Below, piece by piece: positions 32,567-41,840 of a stretch of 64,000 nucleotides of DNA (positions are counted from its first letter, which is position 1; each line of letters starts with the position of its first letter). The notes under the pieces are model-generated. The model was not told the origin of the DNA, did no database searches, and saw only the letters and a list, made by a program, of their open reading frames with translations. A program made the translations under genes and the position numbers. The DNA comes from Bdellovibrionales bacterium RIFCSPHIGHO2_01_FULL_40_29 (GTDB lineage Bacteria > Bdellovibrionota > Bdellovibrionia > Bdellovibrionales > Bdellovibrionaceae). The DNA lies in assembly GCA_001771815.1 (NCBI GenBank), contig MEPU01000010.1:1-64000 (forward strand). Reading direction: 5' to 3'.

Positions 32567-34392
32567 TGAATATTCTGCATCTGCTTTCACAAAATCAACT
32601 GACCGGCGCCGAAGTCTATGCCACGCAACTGATTGATCAACAATCACGAAATGGTCATAACGTCTTTCAAGTATCCAATGGTTTTTTTGCAGAAACTAAA
32701 GCCAAAAAACAAACTCTTGAGGTCGAGACAAAGTCCTTTGTCCATTTCATAAAAAATTTTTTATGGCTTCGTCATTTTTTGAAAAAACACCACATTCAGG
32801 TGATTCACACGCACTCTCGGGCCGCAGCAAAGTTGGGATACTGGGCTCGCATGGGTCTTAGAATTGGTATGATTTCTACTTTGCACGGCCGCCAACACCC
32901 CTCATTTTCAAAAAAACTATTTAATCAGTACGGAGATTTTTTAATCGCTGTTTGCGAAAGCATCCACTATCAACTGCGTTTTCATTTTAATTACAATCCC
33001 CGACGATTGCTAGTGCTACGAAACCCAATCTCTTCGACTGATTTTAAATACTCACCCCATACGTCTCGCTTCACAAATTTGAATCCCACCGAACCATTTA
33101 AAATTGCTGTCATTGGTCGAACGACCGGCCCCAAAGGGAAACGTTCTGAACAGGTGCTGATGGTTCTGTCGCAGCTATTCGAAAAATTAAATAAGCCTGT
33201 TCAATTTTACTTGATTGGTGGAAAAGCCAGCGATCTGAACCACACGTCATCTTTACAAATCATTGAAAAATCAGTCCCCGCTTTGACCAGTGTTGATTAT
33301 GCTGAATATGATTTGGTTGTAGGATCTGGCCGTGTCGCCCTAGAGTCTTTGATCACGGGCATTCCCACAGTGGCATTTGGCGAAGCTCAGTACATGGGTC
33401 TTGTTCGCCTAAGTAACCTCAAGGAAAATTACGCAACAAATTTTGGCGATATCGATCTGAACTCAATAAGTCCGTTGTTGCCAACTGATAAACTGAAACA
33501 AGATTTAAATACATTATTTTCTGACGAATTAAAAAATGAAGAAATTCAACAGATCTCTCTGCAAATTCAAAAAGATTTCAATTCCGAAATGATTTATCGT
33601 CGTATTTTACGGCTTTATCAATCCAGTTATTTTTTAAGGAATTATTCTCGGTGGATACCAACTCTTATGTATCACAAAATTCCAAAAGCAGAACTAAAAT
33701 CTCAGCATAAAATATTTGTAACCGCCGAAAACTTTTGTAAGCATCTGCAGTTTTTTAAATTTTGGGGGTTCAAAACCGTGACTTTCAATGAACTGAAAAA
33801 ATTTAAATCCGGAGAAACTGATTTTAAATCATTTCCTAAAAAGCCTTTAGTGATCACCTTTGATGATGGCTATAAAGACAATCTTGAAATAGCCTCGCCA
33901 TTACTTAAAGAATTCGATTTTAAAGCACAGCTTTTTTTATTGGCCGATGCCACCGTGAATTCAAATATCTGGGATCATTCCGAAACGGAACCTCCCCATG
34001 AAATTGTCAGCGGAATCGATCGTCAGCACTGGTTGAATTCGGCTTTTGAAATTGGATCTCATGGATTTCAACATCAAAAGATCTCGTCCATGACCGAGAC
34101 TGAAGCTCGTGCTGAATTAAAAAATTCAAAAATGGCTTTAGAAAAAGAATTCAAACGAGATATCCCCGTCTATGCCTTCACCTATGGCGACACTCATCCT
34201 GCGGCAGCGGACTGGGCCTTTGAAGAAGGTTACGACTACGCGGTCAATACCGATAGTGGCGGATTGCTTCACGAAGAAGATCCCTACAGAATATTTCGAG
34301 TGAACATTTTTCCAAATGAAACCTGGCTCAGTCTTTTTAAAAAAACATCATCATGGTATCGACGATATTATTTTAGTAAACGCCAAAAATAA
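32566..34392 (+). CDS. Glycosyltransferase-polysaccharide deacetylase fusion
   Basis: A 608-residue two-domain protein. Residues 1-345 look like a GT4-type glycosyltransferase: NILHLLSQNQLTGAEVYA, IHTHSRAAAK (80-89), ISTLHGRQHP and GSGRVALESLITGIPTVAFG (253-272). Residues 360-600 are a NodB deacetylase: TLMYHKIP, TFDDGY (431-436, D433/D434), GSHGFQH near 493 and TYGD near 547. It has no signal peptide. A single chain could transfer and deacetylate an amino sugar on a surface glycan. The start overlaps the PLD gene stop, so the pair is coupled. Confidence 0.85.
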   Translation: MNILHLLSQNQLTGAEVYATQLIDQQSRNGHNVFQVSNGFFAETKAKKQTLEVETKSFVHFIKNFLWLRHFLKKHHIQVIHTHSRAAAKLGYWARMGLRIGMISTLHGRQHPSFSKKLFNQYGDFLIAVCESIHYQLRFHFNYNPRRLLVLRNPISSTDFKYSPHTSRFTNLNPTEPFKIAVIGRTTGPKGKRSEQVLMVLSQLFEKLNKPVQFYLIGGKASDLNHTSSLQIIEKSVPALTSVDYAEYDLVVGSGRVALESLITGIPTVAFGEAQYMGLVRLSNLKENYATNFGDIDLNSISPLLPTDKLKQDLNTLFSDELKNEEIQQISLQIQKDFNSEMIYRRILRLYQSSYFLRNYSRWIPTLMYHKIPKAELKSQHKIFVTAENFCKHLQFFKFWGFKTVTFNELKKFKSGETDFKSFPKKPLVITFDDGYKDNLEIASPLLKEFDFKAQLFLLADATVNSNIWDHSETEPPHEIVSGIDRQHWLNSAFEIGSHGFQHQKISSMTETEARAELKNSKMALEKEFKRDIPVYAFTYGDTHPAAADWAFEEGYDYAVNTDSGGLLHEEDPYRIFRVNIFPNETWLSLFKKTSSWYRRYYFSKRQK

Positions 34393-34397
34393 ATTTT

Positions 34398-36296
34398 TCA
34401 GTACCCCATGGCTTTCAGAATCTGAACCACTGACACAGCCAAGATATAGGCCGCAACGTTGCTGATCAGCAACTGCATCAGGGCTAAATTCCATGATCCG
34501 GATTCTCGTTTTAAAATGCCCACCGTCGAAATACATTGAAGAGCTATACTAAAGAAAATTAAAATACCCACCACGGAAGCCACAGTAAAAATGGGTTTTC
34601 CATCGGCAAAAGTTGCTGTTCTCATCGCTTGCAGTAAGCTTTCGGTTTGGGCTTCGCCATCACCTTCAATATTAAATACAAGAGCCAACGCTGAAACAAA
34701 AACTTCACGCGCCGCAAATGCCGATATCAACCCAAAACCCGCACGCCAGTCTAATCCCATTGGAATAAATAGAGGTTCAATTTTTTGCCCTACTTTTGCT
34801 GCGTAACTTTGCTGAGAAATTTCAGAATCACTCATTTCAACACCAACATCCGGTCGTGGAAAATTCGTTGCAAACCACAGAATAATAGCCAATACCAAAA
34901 TAATGGGGCCTGCCTTACTTAAAAATGATTTTGATCTGTGAACAGATTGAGTCAGTAAAACCTTAAAGCGCGGTCTTCGATAAAGCGGAAGCTCCATCAT
35001 CAGACGTGGTTTTTGCGTCGAAGCAATCAAACGCGATAATATTCCCGAAGCAACAGCTCCTACAAAGATAGCAAAAAAATACAAAAGCGCCATAACAGCA
35101 CCTGCAAGCAATGGCTGACTCTCTGAAAATAAAAAACTAATCATCAGGGCGAAAACGGGTAATCGCGCAGAGCACGTCATAAACGGAATTACACTTTGAG
35201 CGATCAGACGTTCTTTTTTTGAACTGATATTTCGAGTGGCCATAATCGCCGGAATAGCACAGGCAAAACCCGACAAGAGCGGCACAAAGGATCTGCCGCC
35301 TAAACCTATCCACGAAAGTGGGCGATCTATCAAGGCCGCAACACGAGCTAAATAACCCGTAGACTCAAGAATTCCAATACCTAAAAATAAAATAAAAATT
35401 TGTGGGACAAAAATAACCACGCCACCTATCGCAGCAATTAAACCCGCACCTAAAAAATTACCCACTAAACCCGGAACGCTGTTGGTTACGACATCTGCCA
35501 ACCAGCCAAATGCGGAATCAATGATATCCATCACGGGCGCAGCCATCCAGTAGATCGCTGAAAAAAGCAATGTCATAAAGATAAAGAAAAAAATAAATCC
35601 AAACACAGGATGCAGAAGCAAAGAGTCAATTTGGCGTGTGATTCGGGTGATCTCTAAATTTCGATTCTGTTTCGATGTCACCCGCTCCGCCAACTGAACA
35701 GATTTCTTCATCAACACCTGTTGATTTTCCATCGACCATTCTGGCACTTTCACATCCAAATTTCGTCCCTTTGAAAACTCTTCGGAAGCCTTCATGGACA
35801 AAACCACTTTTTCAAGTCCTGCTCCCAAAAGACCATCAAATAGCACAATTGGAAAACCCAGTTCTTTTTCTAATTTTTCGAGATCCAATTGAACTTTATT
35901 TTTATATAAAAGATCCGACATCGTGACCACAAAAACAATCGGATAACCTGTCTGCCTCAACTGCTCGGCCAAAACCAAATGCCGTGACAACTGAGTTCCA
36001 TCCAGCACACAAACAACACCCGTGATTTCTTTTTGTTCTGCTTTTTTTAAAAATAATGTCGAAAATGTAACCTGTTCATCTTCACTTTGAACCTGCAGCG
36101 AGTAGATTCCTGGCGTATCAATCACCACCGGAGCATAACCCGCATGAGCCCCACTTAAATGATTTTGAAGCAAGCCGACACTGTACTCGACCGTTGCTCC
36201 AGGATAATTGACTGTTTTAAATTTTGAACCTGTTAACCAATTATAAAGAGTGGTTTTCCCCGAATTCGGAGAACCAACTAAGACCCACGCAGACAT
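34398..36296 (-). CDS. feoB: FeoB ferrous iron transporter
   Basis: A 632-residue protein: N-terminal G domain with GSPNSGKTT (8-16), NYPGATVE switch and DTPGIYS (G3), but the usual NxxD G4 position reads VVTMSDLL, so the base-specificity Asn appears replaced. The membrane part has the gating motifs RSFVPLLSGFACAIPAIMATR and GLISAFAAREVFVSAL. It imports Fe2+ across the inner membrane and is shorter than the usual 700 or more residues. It overlaps feoA by 19 bases. Confidence 0.95.
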   Translation of the reverse strand: MSAWVLVGSPNSGKTTLYNWLTGSKFKTVNYPGATVEYSVGLLQNHLSGAHAGYAPVVIDTPGIYSLQVQSEDEQVTFSTLFLKKAEQKEITGVVCVLDGTQLSRHLVLAEQLRQTGYPIVFVVTMSDLLYKNKVQLDLEKLEKELGFPIVLFDGLLGAGLEKVVLSMKASEEFSKGRNLDVKVPEWSMENQQVLMKKSVQLAERVTSKQNRNLEITRITRQIDSLLLHPVFGFIFFFIFMTLLFSAIYWMAAPVMDIIDSAFGWLADVVTNSVPGLVGNFLGAGLIAAIGGVVIFVPQIFILFLGIGILESTGYLARVAALIDRPLSWIGLGGRSFVPLLSGFACAIPAIMATRNISSKKERLIAQSVIPFMTCSARLPVFALMISFLFSESQPLLAGAVMALLYFFAIFVGAVASGILSRLIASTQKPRLMMELPLYRRPRFKVLLTQSVHRSKSFLSKAGPIILVLAIILWFATNFPRPDVGVEMSDSEISQQSYAAKVGQKIEPLFIPMGLDWRAGFGLISAFAAREVFVSALALVFNIEGDGEAQTESLLQAMRTATFADGKPIFTVASVVGILIFFSIALQCISTVGILKRESGSWNLALMQLLISNVAAYILAVSVVQILKAMGY

Positions 36297-36481
36297 GTCA
36301 TCTCCTCTTCGTTAAGTGCCAGTATAGTTTCGTTAAATTGAATCACTGTGACTGAATTGAAAGAAATTTTATGAAGCACGACAATTTGAAGTGAAGGAAA
36401 AAGTCCCAGTTCATAAAGTCGTTTCACAATATCTTCAGGTCCCTCTATAGATTCGATGGTGATTGGTTGTTGTGTTTTCAT
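36278..36481 (-). CDS. feoA: FeoA protein
   Basis: A 67-residue SH3-like FeoA domain (RLYELGLFPSLQIVVLHKI and ILALNEEEMTCLRG). It assists FeoB. Its 3' end overlaps feoB by 19 bases. No convincing Fur box is visible in the roughly 100 bases upstream. Confidence 0.9.
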   Translation of the reverse strand: MKTQQPITIESIEGPEDIVKRLYELGLFPSLQIVVLHKISFNSVTVIQFNETILALNEEEMTCLRGS

Positions 36482-36579
36482 TTGATAATAAGTACCTCAC
36501 TCAGAAACAATCTGAAAATGACAATTTACACTGAATGTCTAGTTGATCATGAATTGATAATATCTGCGATCAGCGAATA

Positions 36580-37383
36580 TTAATAAAAAACGCCCAGCTT
36601 AAATCCAAAAGCTTGTGTGAAATTTTTAGGTTCAATAAAAAACTTGCCACTGGCAGAACCATTCACTTGCAATTCCACCACATCTGAATGGGAGACATCC
36701 CAGCTTTCATAGTAAATGGACACAATCAAATTCTGAAACCATTTTGCATCTGTTATTTTCTTACTGACTGTCAATATATGACCAAATCCAGCCGATTGAG
36801 TATGATCTACATCACCATAAGTTGAATTGGCTTCCGAAAGTTTCGAATGCATCAACCCCTTTAAAAAGATATCCGCCTCCAAGTCCAAAGAATAATCATC
36901 TTTTTTAAAACTTAATCCAATGGGCGCAAAAATATATATTCCTGTGCGCGTGTAAAATCCTGAACCCTCACCCCGATCATAGAGATACCGCAAACCTGGT
37001 CCCACAAAAAAATCAAATCCGCGCGGCATTGGAAAAATAAATCGATGTGTGATTCGACTAATTACATCTGTTGTTTTAGCCTGATAAGCCGAACATTGCC
37101 CCGTGTTCACATCGCAGAGGCCACCATCATAATCCAGCTGACCAAATAAAAGATTACCTTTGAATAATCCCTGAAATCCCGATGGCCTCGACCATGGTAA
37201 TTCCGCAAAAAACCCAATCAGATACCCTTGATGCGCAATCAAACCAGGCTCTACGTAACGGTATTGGACTGCCTCGGCGCCAATTGTCAGCGCAGAAAAT
37301 GTTTTGCCTTCGGCCTCCTCAGCTTGAGTTGCAGAACTTATTAAAAAAAGAGCGAAGATTACAATGAATTTCATTTTGATCAT
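36580..37383 (-). CDS. Outer-membrane beta-barrel-like protein
   Basis: A 267-residue protein with a signal peptide (FIVIFALFLISSATQA). The mature part has alternating amphipathic strands (YLIGFFAELPW, RITHRFIFPMPRGFDFFVGPG, HILTVSKKI, LIVSIYYESWDV) and ends FGFKLGVFY with a terminal aromatic, typical of outer-membrane barrels. The start could also be 37374 and neither has a clear ribosome site. Function unknown; it is divergent from the BP74-domain gene. Confidence 0.7.
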   Translation of the reverse strand: MIKMKFIVIFALFLISSATQAEEAEGKTFSALTIGAEAVQYRYVEPGLIAHQGYLIGFFAELPWSRPSGFQGLFKGNLLFGQLDYDGGLCDVNTGQCSAYQAKTTDVISRITHRFIFPMPRGFDFFVGPGLRYLYDRGEGSGFYTRTGIYIFAPIGLSFKKDDYSLDLEADIFLKGLMHSKLSEANSTYGDVDHTQSAGFGHILTVSKKITDAKWFQNLIVSIYYESWDVSHSDVVELQVNGSASGKFFIEPKNFTQAFGFKLGVFY

Positions 37384-37487
37384 CAACTCTAGAAAACCTC
37401 AAAACCAAAGTCCAGTTTTTCCTATCAATCCGCAGGAACTTTAATCCCGTGCTTAAGTCGGCTCAATGTTTATCCGATCCCAGACTT

Positions 37488-38525
37488 ATGAATAGACTCA
37501 ATACCACCCTGCTGATCCTCTTGTGTGTTCTGATCATTGCAAAATCTGCTTTTGCTGAAGTTCTACGCTGGCCTCAGGGATGCCTGACCGGCGAACTGCA
37601 TGTTCAGAATAATTCTGATTCAGAAACACGTGCTTGGCTGCAAAAATTTAAGTCACAACTTTTAGAAGAATCTGAAGTTCGTCTTGCTCGCCAGCAAGTA
37701 ACTTTAATCCCTGTATCTGCTGAAACCGTTTCCGAAAGTTTCACTTTGCTGCATTTTAAAAAAGCCGGCACTCTTCACGCTAAATTCATATGCAACGATA
37801 ATAACATCATAAAGACCTACCCCAGCCACTCTTTCGAAGGAGGAGTTCTTTCCTACCGCCGCAGCGATCTCAAACAAAATAAATTATGGATCCAAAATTT
37901 ATACTCCGGAAATAATCAGATCGAACTTGAATTTTTAGATCGCCGCATGAATGTTCTGTCAAATTCATCGATCGCATTAATTTCTTTAGAAACTAAAGTT
38001 ATTCCTTTAATCTCCGAATCTCAAAACTGGTCTTATGTTCGAGTTCAGTCCCAGCAACGTTTTGCAGCCTTCAATCTGACGTCTTATGGATCTGATGGCC
38101 CCTTCATCATTGCACCACAATCGACTCTTGTTTCCGAAGATGCTGCTTATTTTGAAGTGCGCTCGCAAGATAATATCGGCGACAGTTTCATTGCCAAAAT
38201 CACGGATCCAGAAATGATTGCCAAAGCCCGCGAACAAATCACCAATCCGACACTTGAAAAAATTCTTTTTGCCCGGTTGAAAAAAGGACACGGCAACCAC
38301 AACCGCAATTGGTCTAAACGAGAAAAAAGTTTTTGGTCATGGTCTGTCAGTGAAGTTACCAATATTGCCGATATCGGAAGTACCTCGTGCAATGGCCTGC
38401 CACAGGTTGTTGAGGATCGGATTGATTCCTGGATTGAAAACCCAGGACGCATTTGTTTTTGGAGCTACCGCATTCGTAAAGAACTAAAACCCAGCGAAGT
38501 CGCCTCAGGATTTACAATTCAATAG
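37488..38525 (+). CDS. Secreted BP74-like domain protein
   Basis: A 345-residue protein. The ATG at 37488 gives a signal peptide (LLILLCVLIIAKSAFA); a GTG at 37449 extends it without a ribosome site. The C-terminal 130 residues match the BP74 N-terminal-type domain: YFEVRSQDN, FIAKITDPEMIAKAREQI, ILFARLKKG, FWSWSVSEVTNIADI, CNGLPQVVEDRIDSWI and ICFWSYRIRKEL. Such domains occur in secreted and adhesion-type proteins. The N-terminal 200 residues are not recognised. Confidence 0.7.
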   Translation: MNRLNTTLLILLCVLIIAKSAFAEVLRWPQGCLTGELHVQNNSDSETRAWLQKFKSQLLEESEVRLARQQVTLIPVSAETVSESFTLLHFKKAGTLHAKFICNDNNIIKTYPSHSFEGGVLSYRRSDLKQNKLWIQNLYSGNNQIELEFLDRRMNVLSNSSIALISLETKVIPLISESQNWSYVRVQSQQRFAAFNLTSYGSDGPFIIAPQSTLVSEDAAYFEVRSQDNIGDSFIAKITDPEMIAKAREQITNPTLEKILFARLKKGHGNHNRNWSKREKSFWSWSVSEVTNIADIGSTSCNGLPQVVEDRIDSWIENPGRICFWSYRIRKELKPSEVASGFTIQ

Positions 38526-39006
38526 TTGCCGATGCACTTTGACCACGCGTTTCTTCAACCTCGACACAAATCTTTTTGATATGATACTTTTTAAGTGCTT
38601 GAAAAAACTCTTTTGCTAAAAGAAGTGATAATTGCTCGACACTGGTATTGCTGACTTCCAACCAAATAACCTCATTCAAAGGCAATGAATAAAATCGATC
38701 TCGAAAATGAATCTCGTAATTTTTCCCATCTGAACTGACTTTGTATTTCATATCGGGATGCTGGGCTGGAAGTAAGACATGCTCATCCCACTGATCTAAA
38801 CGCGCTTTGATGATTTTTTTAAGAACTTTGAAGTCCACAAGGTATCCCAACTGACTCAGCGCCGAATTTTCGGAACCACTGATATCAATTCGAACTTGAT
38901 AATTATGACCATGTAGCATTTCTGCGTTTTTTTCATCGAAAATAAGAAAATGAGCACTCGAAAACTTAAAATTCTCTTTCGCCAAATGAAGGGTTGTCAA
39001 AGCCAT
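38512..39006 (-). CDS. PTPS-family protein, PTPS-III-like motif
   Basis: A 164-residue COG0720 protein with zinc ligands H19 (SSAHF), H32 and H34 (LHGHNY). Where QueD has Cys (CxxxHGH) it has Ala28, and Glu29 gives ExxHGH, the arrangement I associate with PTPS-III enzymes that bypass FolB in folate synthesis. The dyad-like DEHVLL and ETRGQSASA are also present. It probably makes a pterin precursor rather than queuosine. It is divergent from the second family member at 39054. Its 3' end overlaps the BP74-domain gene by 14 bases. Confidence 0.8.
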   Translation of the reverse strand: MALTTLHLAKENFKFSSAHFLIFDEKNAEMLHGHNYQVRIDISGSENSALSQLGYLVDFKVLKKIIKARLDQWDEHVLLPAQHPDMKYKVSSDGKNYEIHFRDRFYSLPLNEVIWLEVSNTSVEQLSLLLAKEFFQALKKYHIKKICVEVEETRGQSASATIEL

Positions 39007-39053
39007 AAATAATCCTTTATAAAACAGGTTCTGATGTCTTTACGAAAGGTACC

Positions 39054-39413
39054 ATGAACTTTGAATTGAAGCAGCATTTTCAAATCGAATCGGCCAGATT
39101 TTTACCGAATTTACCTGCGGAACACCCCTGCTCTCGAATGCACGGCCACAGTTTTAAGATTATTTTAACCCTGCAATCCTCACTCGATTCAAAATTAGGC
39201 TGGGTTATGGATTATCACGAAATCTCTGAAGTCATGAAGCCCTTATTGGCACAACTAGATCACCGTATTCTTAATGATGTCTCAGGGTTGGAAAACCCAA
39301 CCTCAGAATTATTAGCAAAATGGATTTTTGAGAAAGCTCAATTAAAAATCTCTATTTTAAAATCCGTCACAATTATGGAAACTCCGGCAACCGAATGCCG
39401 TTACCCAGTTTAA
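39054..39413 (+). CDS. queD: QueD-like 6-carboxytetrahydropterin synthase
   Basis: A 119-residue COG0720 protein with the QueD motif CxxxHGH (C26, H30, H32), LDHRILND and the C-terminal ETPATECRY. It is expected to convert dihydroneopterin triphosphate to 6-carboxytetrahydropterin for queuosine. The usual first zinc His (AAHRLP in E. coli QueD, from memory) reads SARFLP, so Arg replaces His. This may be a subfamily trait. AAAGG lies upstream. It is convergent with psd, stop codons overlapping. Confidence 0.8.
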   Translation: MNFELKQHFQIESARFLPNLPAEHPCSRMHGHSFKIILTLQSSLDSKLGWVMDYHEISEVMKPLLAQLDHRILNDVSGLENPTSELLAKWIFEKAQLKISILKSVTIMETPATECRYPV

Positions 39414-40228
39414 ATAAAATTAGAATTCACTTGAACGGCTTGCCCTAGAAGAGCTTCCACTTTTTCGCCAGTTAAAACTCCTGGAGCATACATCATCACA
39501 ATGGTGCTTCCCATACGAAAAGCTCCCAGCTCATCACCCTTGGTGATAGTCTGGTTATAGTCTTTGATTTTTTTAGCTGACGAGAGCAATTGATTCCCGA
39601 CAATTGTTGAATCAAAGGACAAAATAATTTGTCCTACGTTTGTTGCAGCAACAAACATCACACCAACTAAACCCCGATCCGTTTCAATTTCCACAAGAAC
39701 GCGCTCATTGACTGAAAATAATTCGTGAATATTTTCAGTCGACCATGCATTCACCGGCCATAAGGCTCCAGGAATATGAGTGACTTTCTTAATCACTCCC
39801 GTGACCGGAGAGTGCACGCGATGATAATCCGTCGGACAAAGATAGTACGTCAAAAAGACGCCGTTATCCCATTTCTTCAATGCGCCTTGATCTGCCGTAA
39901 ATTCCACGACGGAATAGGTCTTATTTTTTGCTTGGATCAATTTGCCACTTTGAATACGGCCTGCTTGGGTCACCACAGAATCAGAAGGATGCAAAGCCCA
40001 TGTGGTCCCAATAGGACGTAGTCCAGGTTTTAATTTTCGAATAAAAAATTCACCCAAACTAGGATATTCCGAAACAGGCAACTCGGCCTCATTCAGATCG
40101 ATATGATAGGCCTTAGCAAAAGTTTTTATAATCCACGTGCTCAGAAAACGTGGCAAACGCACGTGAACAAGTTTTCCAATAAGGTAACTCAGATGGTTTT
40201 TGGGTAAAAATCGAGTGATTGCTGACAT
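39410..40228 (-). CDS. psd: Phosphatidylserine decarboxylase
   Basis: A 272-residue proenzyme: LGEFFIRKLKPGLRPI, HPSDSVVTQAGRI, YLCPTDYHRVHSPVTG and the C-terminal FRMGSTIVMMYAPG. The Gly-Ser of MGST is the self-cleavage site that forms the pyruvoyl group. It makes phosphatidylethanolamine at the inner membrane. Confidence 0.94.
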   Translation of the reverse strand: MSAITRFLPKNHLSYLIGKLVHVRLPRFLSTWIIKTFAKAYHIDLNEAELPVSEYPSLGEFFIRKLKPGLRPIGTTWALHPSDSVVTQAGRIQSGKLIQAKNKTYSVVEFTADQGALKKWDNGVFLTYYLCPTDYHRVHSPVTGVIKKVTHIPGALWPVNAWSTENIHELFSVNERVLVEIETDRGLVGVMFVAATNVGQIILSFDSTIVGNQLLSSAKKIKDYNQTITKGDELGAFRMGSTIVMMYAPGVLTGEKVEALLGQAVQVNSNFI

Positions 40229-40256
40229 GGGCTAATTTTGCTATAAACTATTTGAA

Positions 40257-41804
40257 ATGTCGAAGATTTTTAAAGACTTAAAAATTAAAATAGAAGATGA
40301 CCTTGAACAGCATTTGAGTTGGTTGATGCCTGATCATGGTCCTTATCGCATCTTAAAACAATCTGTCGATGCCAGGCAAAAGCATTCTCCGCATTTTGTC
40401 TACTCCATCGAGGTCGCAGAAAAAGGCGAAGAGTTAAAACTCGAAGAGTTCTCGCTTGAGCGACTGACAAAAAACACATCTCAATTTAAAAAACCAATAG
40501 TTGTCGGAAGTGGACCGGCGGGCCTGTTTGCCGCACTTCGCTTTGTTGAACGCGGAATTCCATGCGTGCTTTTTGAACGCGGCAGCGAATCCACTGATCG
40601 CATCAAAGGTATCAATCGATTTTGGCGGTATGGTCAGCTTGATCCTAGAAATAATGTTTGTTACGGCGAAGGTGGCGCAGGACTTTATTCTGATGGCAAA
40701 CTCATCACCCGCATCAAATCGGATCATATTCCCTACGTGCTCAATCGGTTGGTTCAGTTTGGAGCCCCAAAAGAAATCCAATGGCTTTCCAATCCTCATG
40801 TGGGCTCGGATAAAATTCGCCGCGTGATTCCTAAAATGCGCGAGTTTCTATTAAAAAATGGTTGTGAAATTCATTACAACTCACAAGTGACCAAACTGAT
40901 TTATGGGACAAAATGCATCGAAGGTGTCATCACAGAACAAGGAGATCGTTATCTCTCGGATCATGTGATTTTAGCGACCGGTCATTCCGCAGAGGACATG
41001 CTCCATCATTTGATGGATTCCGGAGTGCATATTGATGGAAAATCATTTGCCATGGGTTTACGAATTGAACATTCTCAGAAAAAAATCAATGAAATCCAGT
41101 ACCGCCAGTATGCCGACCATCCTAAATTGGGTTCAGCCAATTACAAACTGGTTCATCATGACAAACAAACCGAAATTGGGGTCTACAGTTTTTGCATGTG
41201 CCCAGGTGGATATGTGCTCTCGAGTGGCACCGAAAAAGATGGCATCGTTTGCAACGGCATGAGTAACTTTAATCGTAATTCGCCATTTGCAAATGCCGCC
41301 ATCGTGATGAGCATCAACCACGATGATCTTTTTGGTTCCGACATTTTAGGTGGAATGAAACTGCGCCGAGAATTAGAAACAAATGCATTTCAAGCGGTGC
41401 AAAAACTCAAGGGAACCAAAGAACTTCCCGCCCAAAATATGATGTCTTTTTTAAATCGCTCCACGAAGAATACTTTGAAAAGCACATCATCACCATCCGG
41501 GGTAAAGGCTGTCCGATTGGACGAGCTGATGCCACAATTTATGTATGAAAAAATAAAACAAGGTCTAGAAAAATTTAATTTAAATATGAAGGGCTTTGTC
41601 ACTGAAGATGCCCAACTGTACGGAATGGAATCCAGAACATCATGTCCGCTGCGAGTCACTCGCCACTCGGATTCTTTACAAAGTATTAGCCACAAGGGTT
41701 TATACCCCTGTGGCGAAGGCGCCGGTTATGCAGGCGGAATCACTTCTGCCGCCTGCGATGGAATCAATTGCGCAGATCAAATTTTTGCTGAATTAAAAAA
41801 TTAG
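40257..41804 (+). CDS. FAD-dependent oxidoreductase, COG2509-like
   Basis: A 515-residue flavoprotein. A short N-terminal domain precedes the FAD-binding motif VVGSGPAGLFAALRFVERG (about 82-100) with FERG at the end of the second strand. Then follow CYGEGGAGLYSDGKL, ATGHSAED and the C-terminal GLYPCGEGAGYAGGITSAACDG. This matches the large uncharacterised FAD-dependent dehydrogenases (COG2509). The substrate is unknown. It starts 28 bases from psd, divergently. Confidence 0.88.
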   Translation: MSKIFKDLKIKIEDDLEQHLSWLMPDHGPYRILKQSVDARQKHSPHFVYSIEVAEKGEELKLEEFSLERLTKNTSQFKKPIVVGSGPAGLFAALRFVERGIPCVLFERGSESTDRIKGINRFWRYGQLDPRNNVCYGEGGAGLYSDGKLITRIKSDHIPYVLNRLVQFGAPKEIQWLSNPHVGSDKIRRVIPKMREFLLKNGCEIHYNSQVTKLIYGTKCIEGVITEQGDRYLSDHVILATGHSAEDMLHHLMDSGVHIDGKSFAMGLRIEHSQKKINEIQYRQYADHPKLGSANYKLVHHDKQTEIGVYSFCMCPGGYVLSSGTEKDGIVCNGMSNFNRNSPFANAAIVMSINHDDLFGSDILGGMKLRRELETNAFQAVQKLKGTKELPAQNMMSFLNRSTKNTLKSTSSPSGVKAVRLDELMPQFMYEKIKQGLEKFNLNMKGFVTEDAQLYGMESRTSCPLRVTRHSDSLQSISHKGLYPCGEGAGYAGGITSAACDGINCADQIFAELKN

Positions 41805-41840
41805 GAAACTGTGTTCCTGATAACGTGGGCTCGTGATCGA

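Noticed and set aside
36482-36579. Possible Fur box upstream of feoA
   Set aside because: Best match to the Fur consensus is only about 10 of 14 informative positions; not enough to call.
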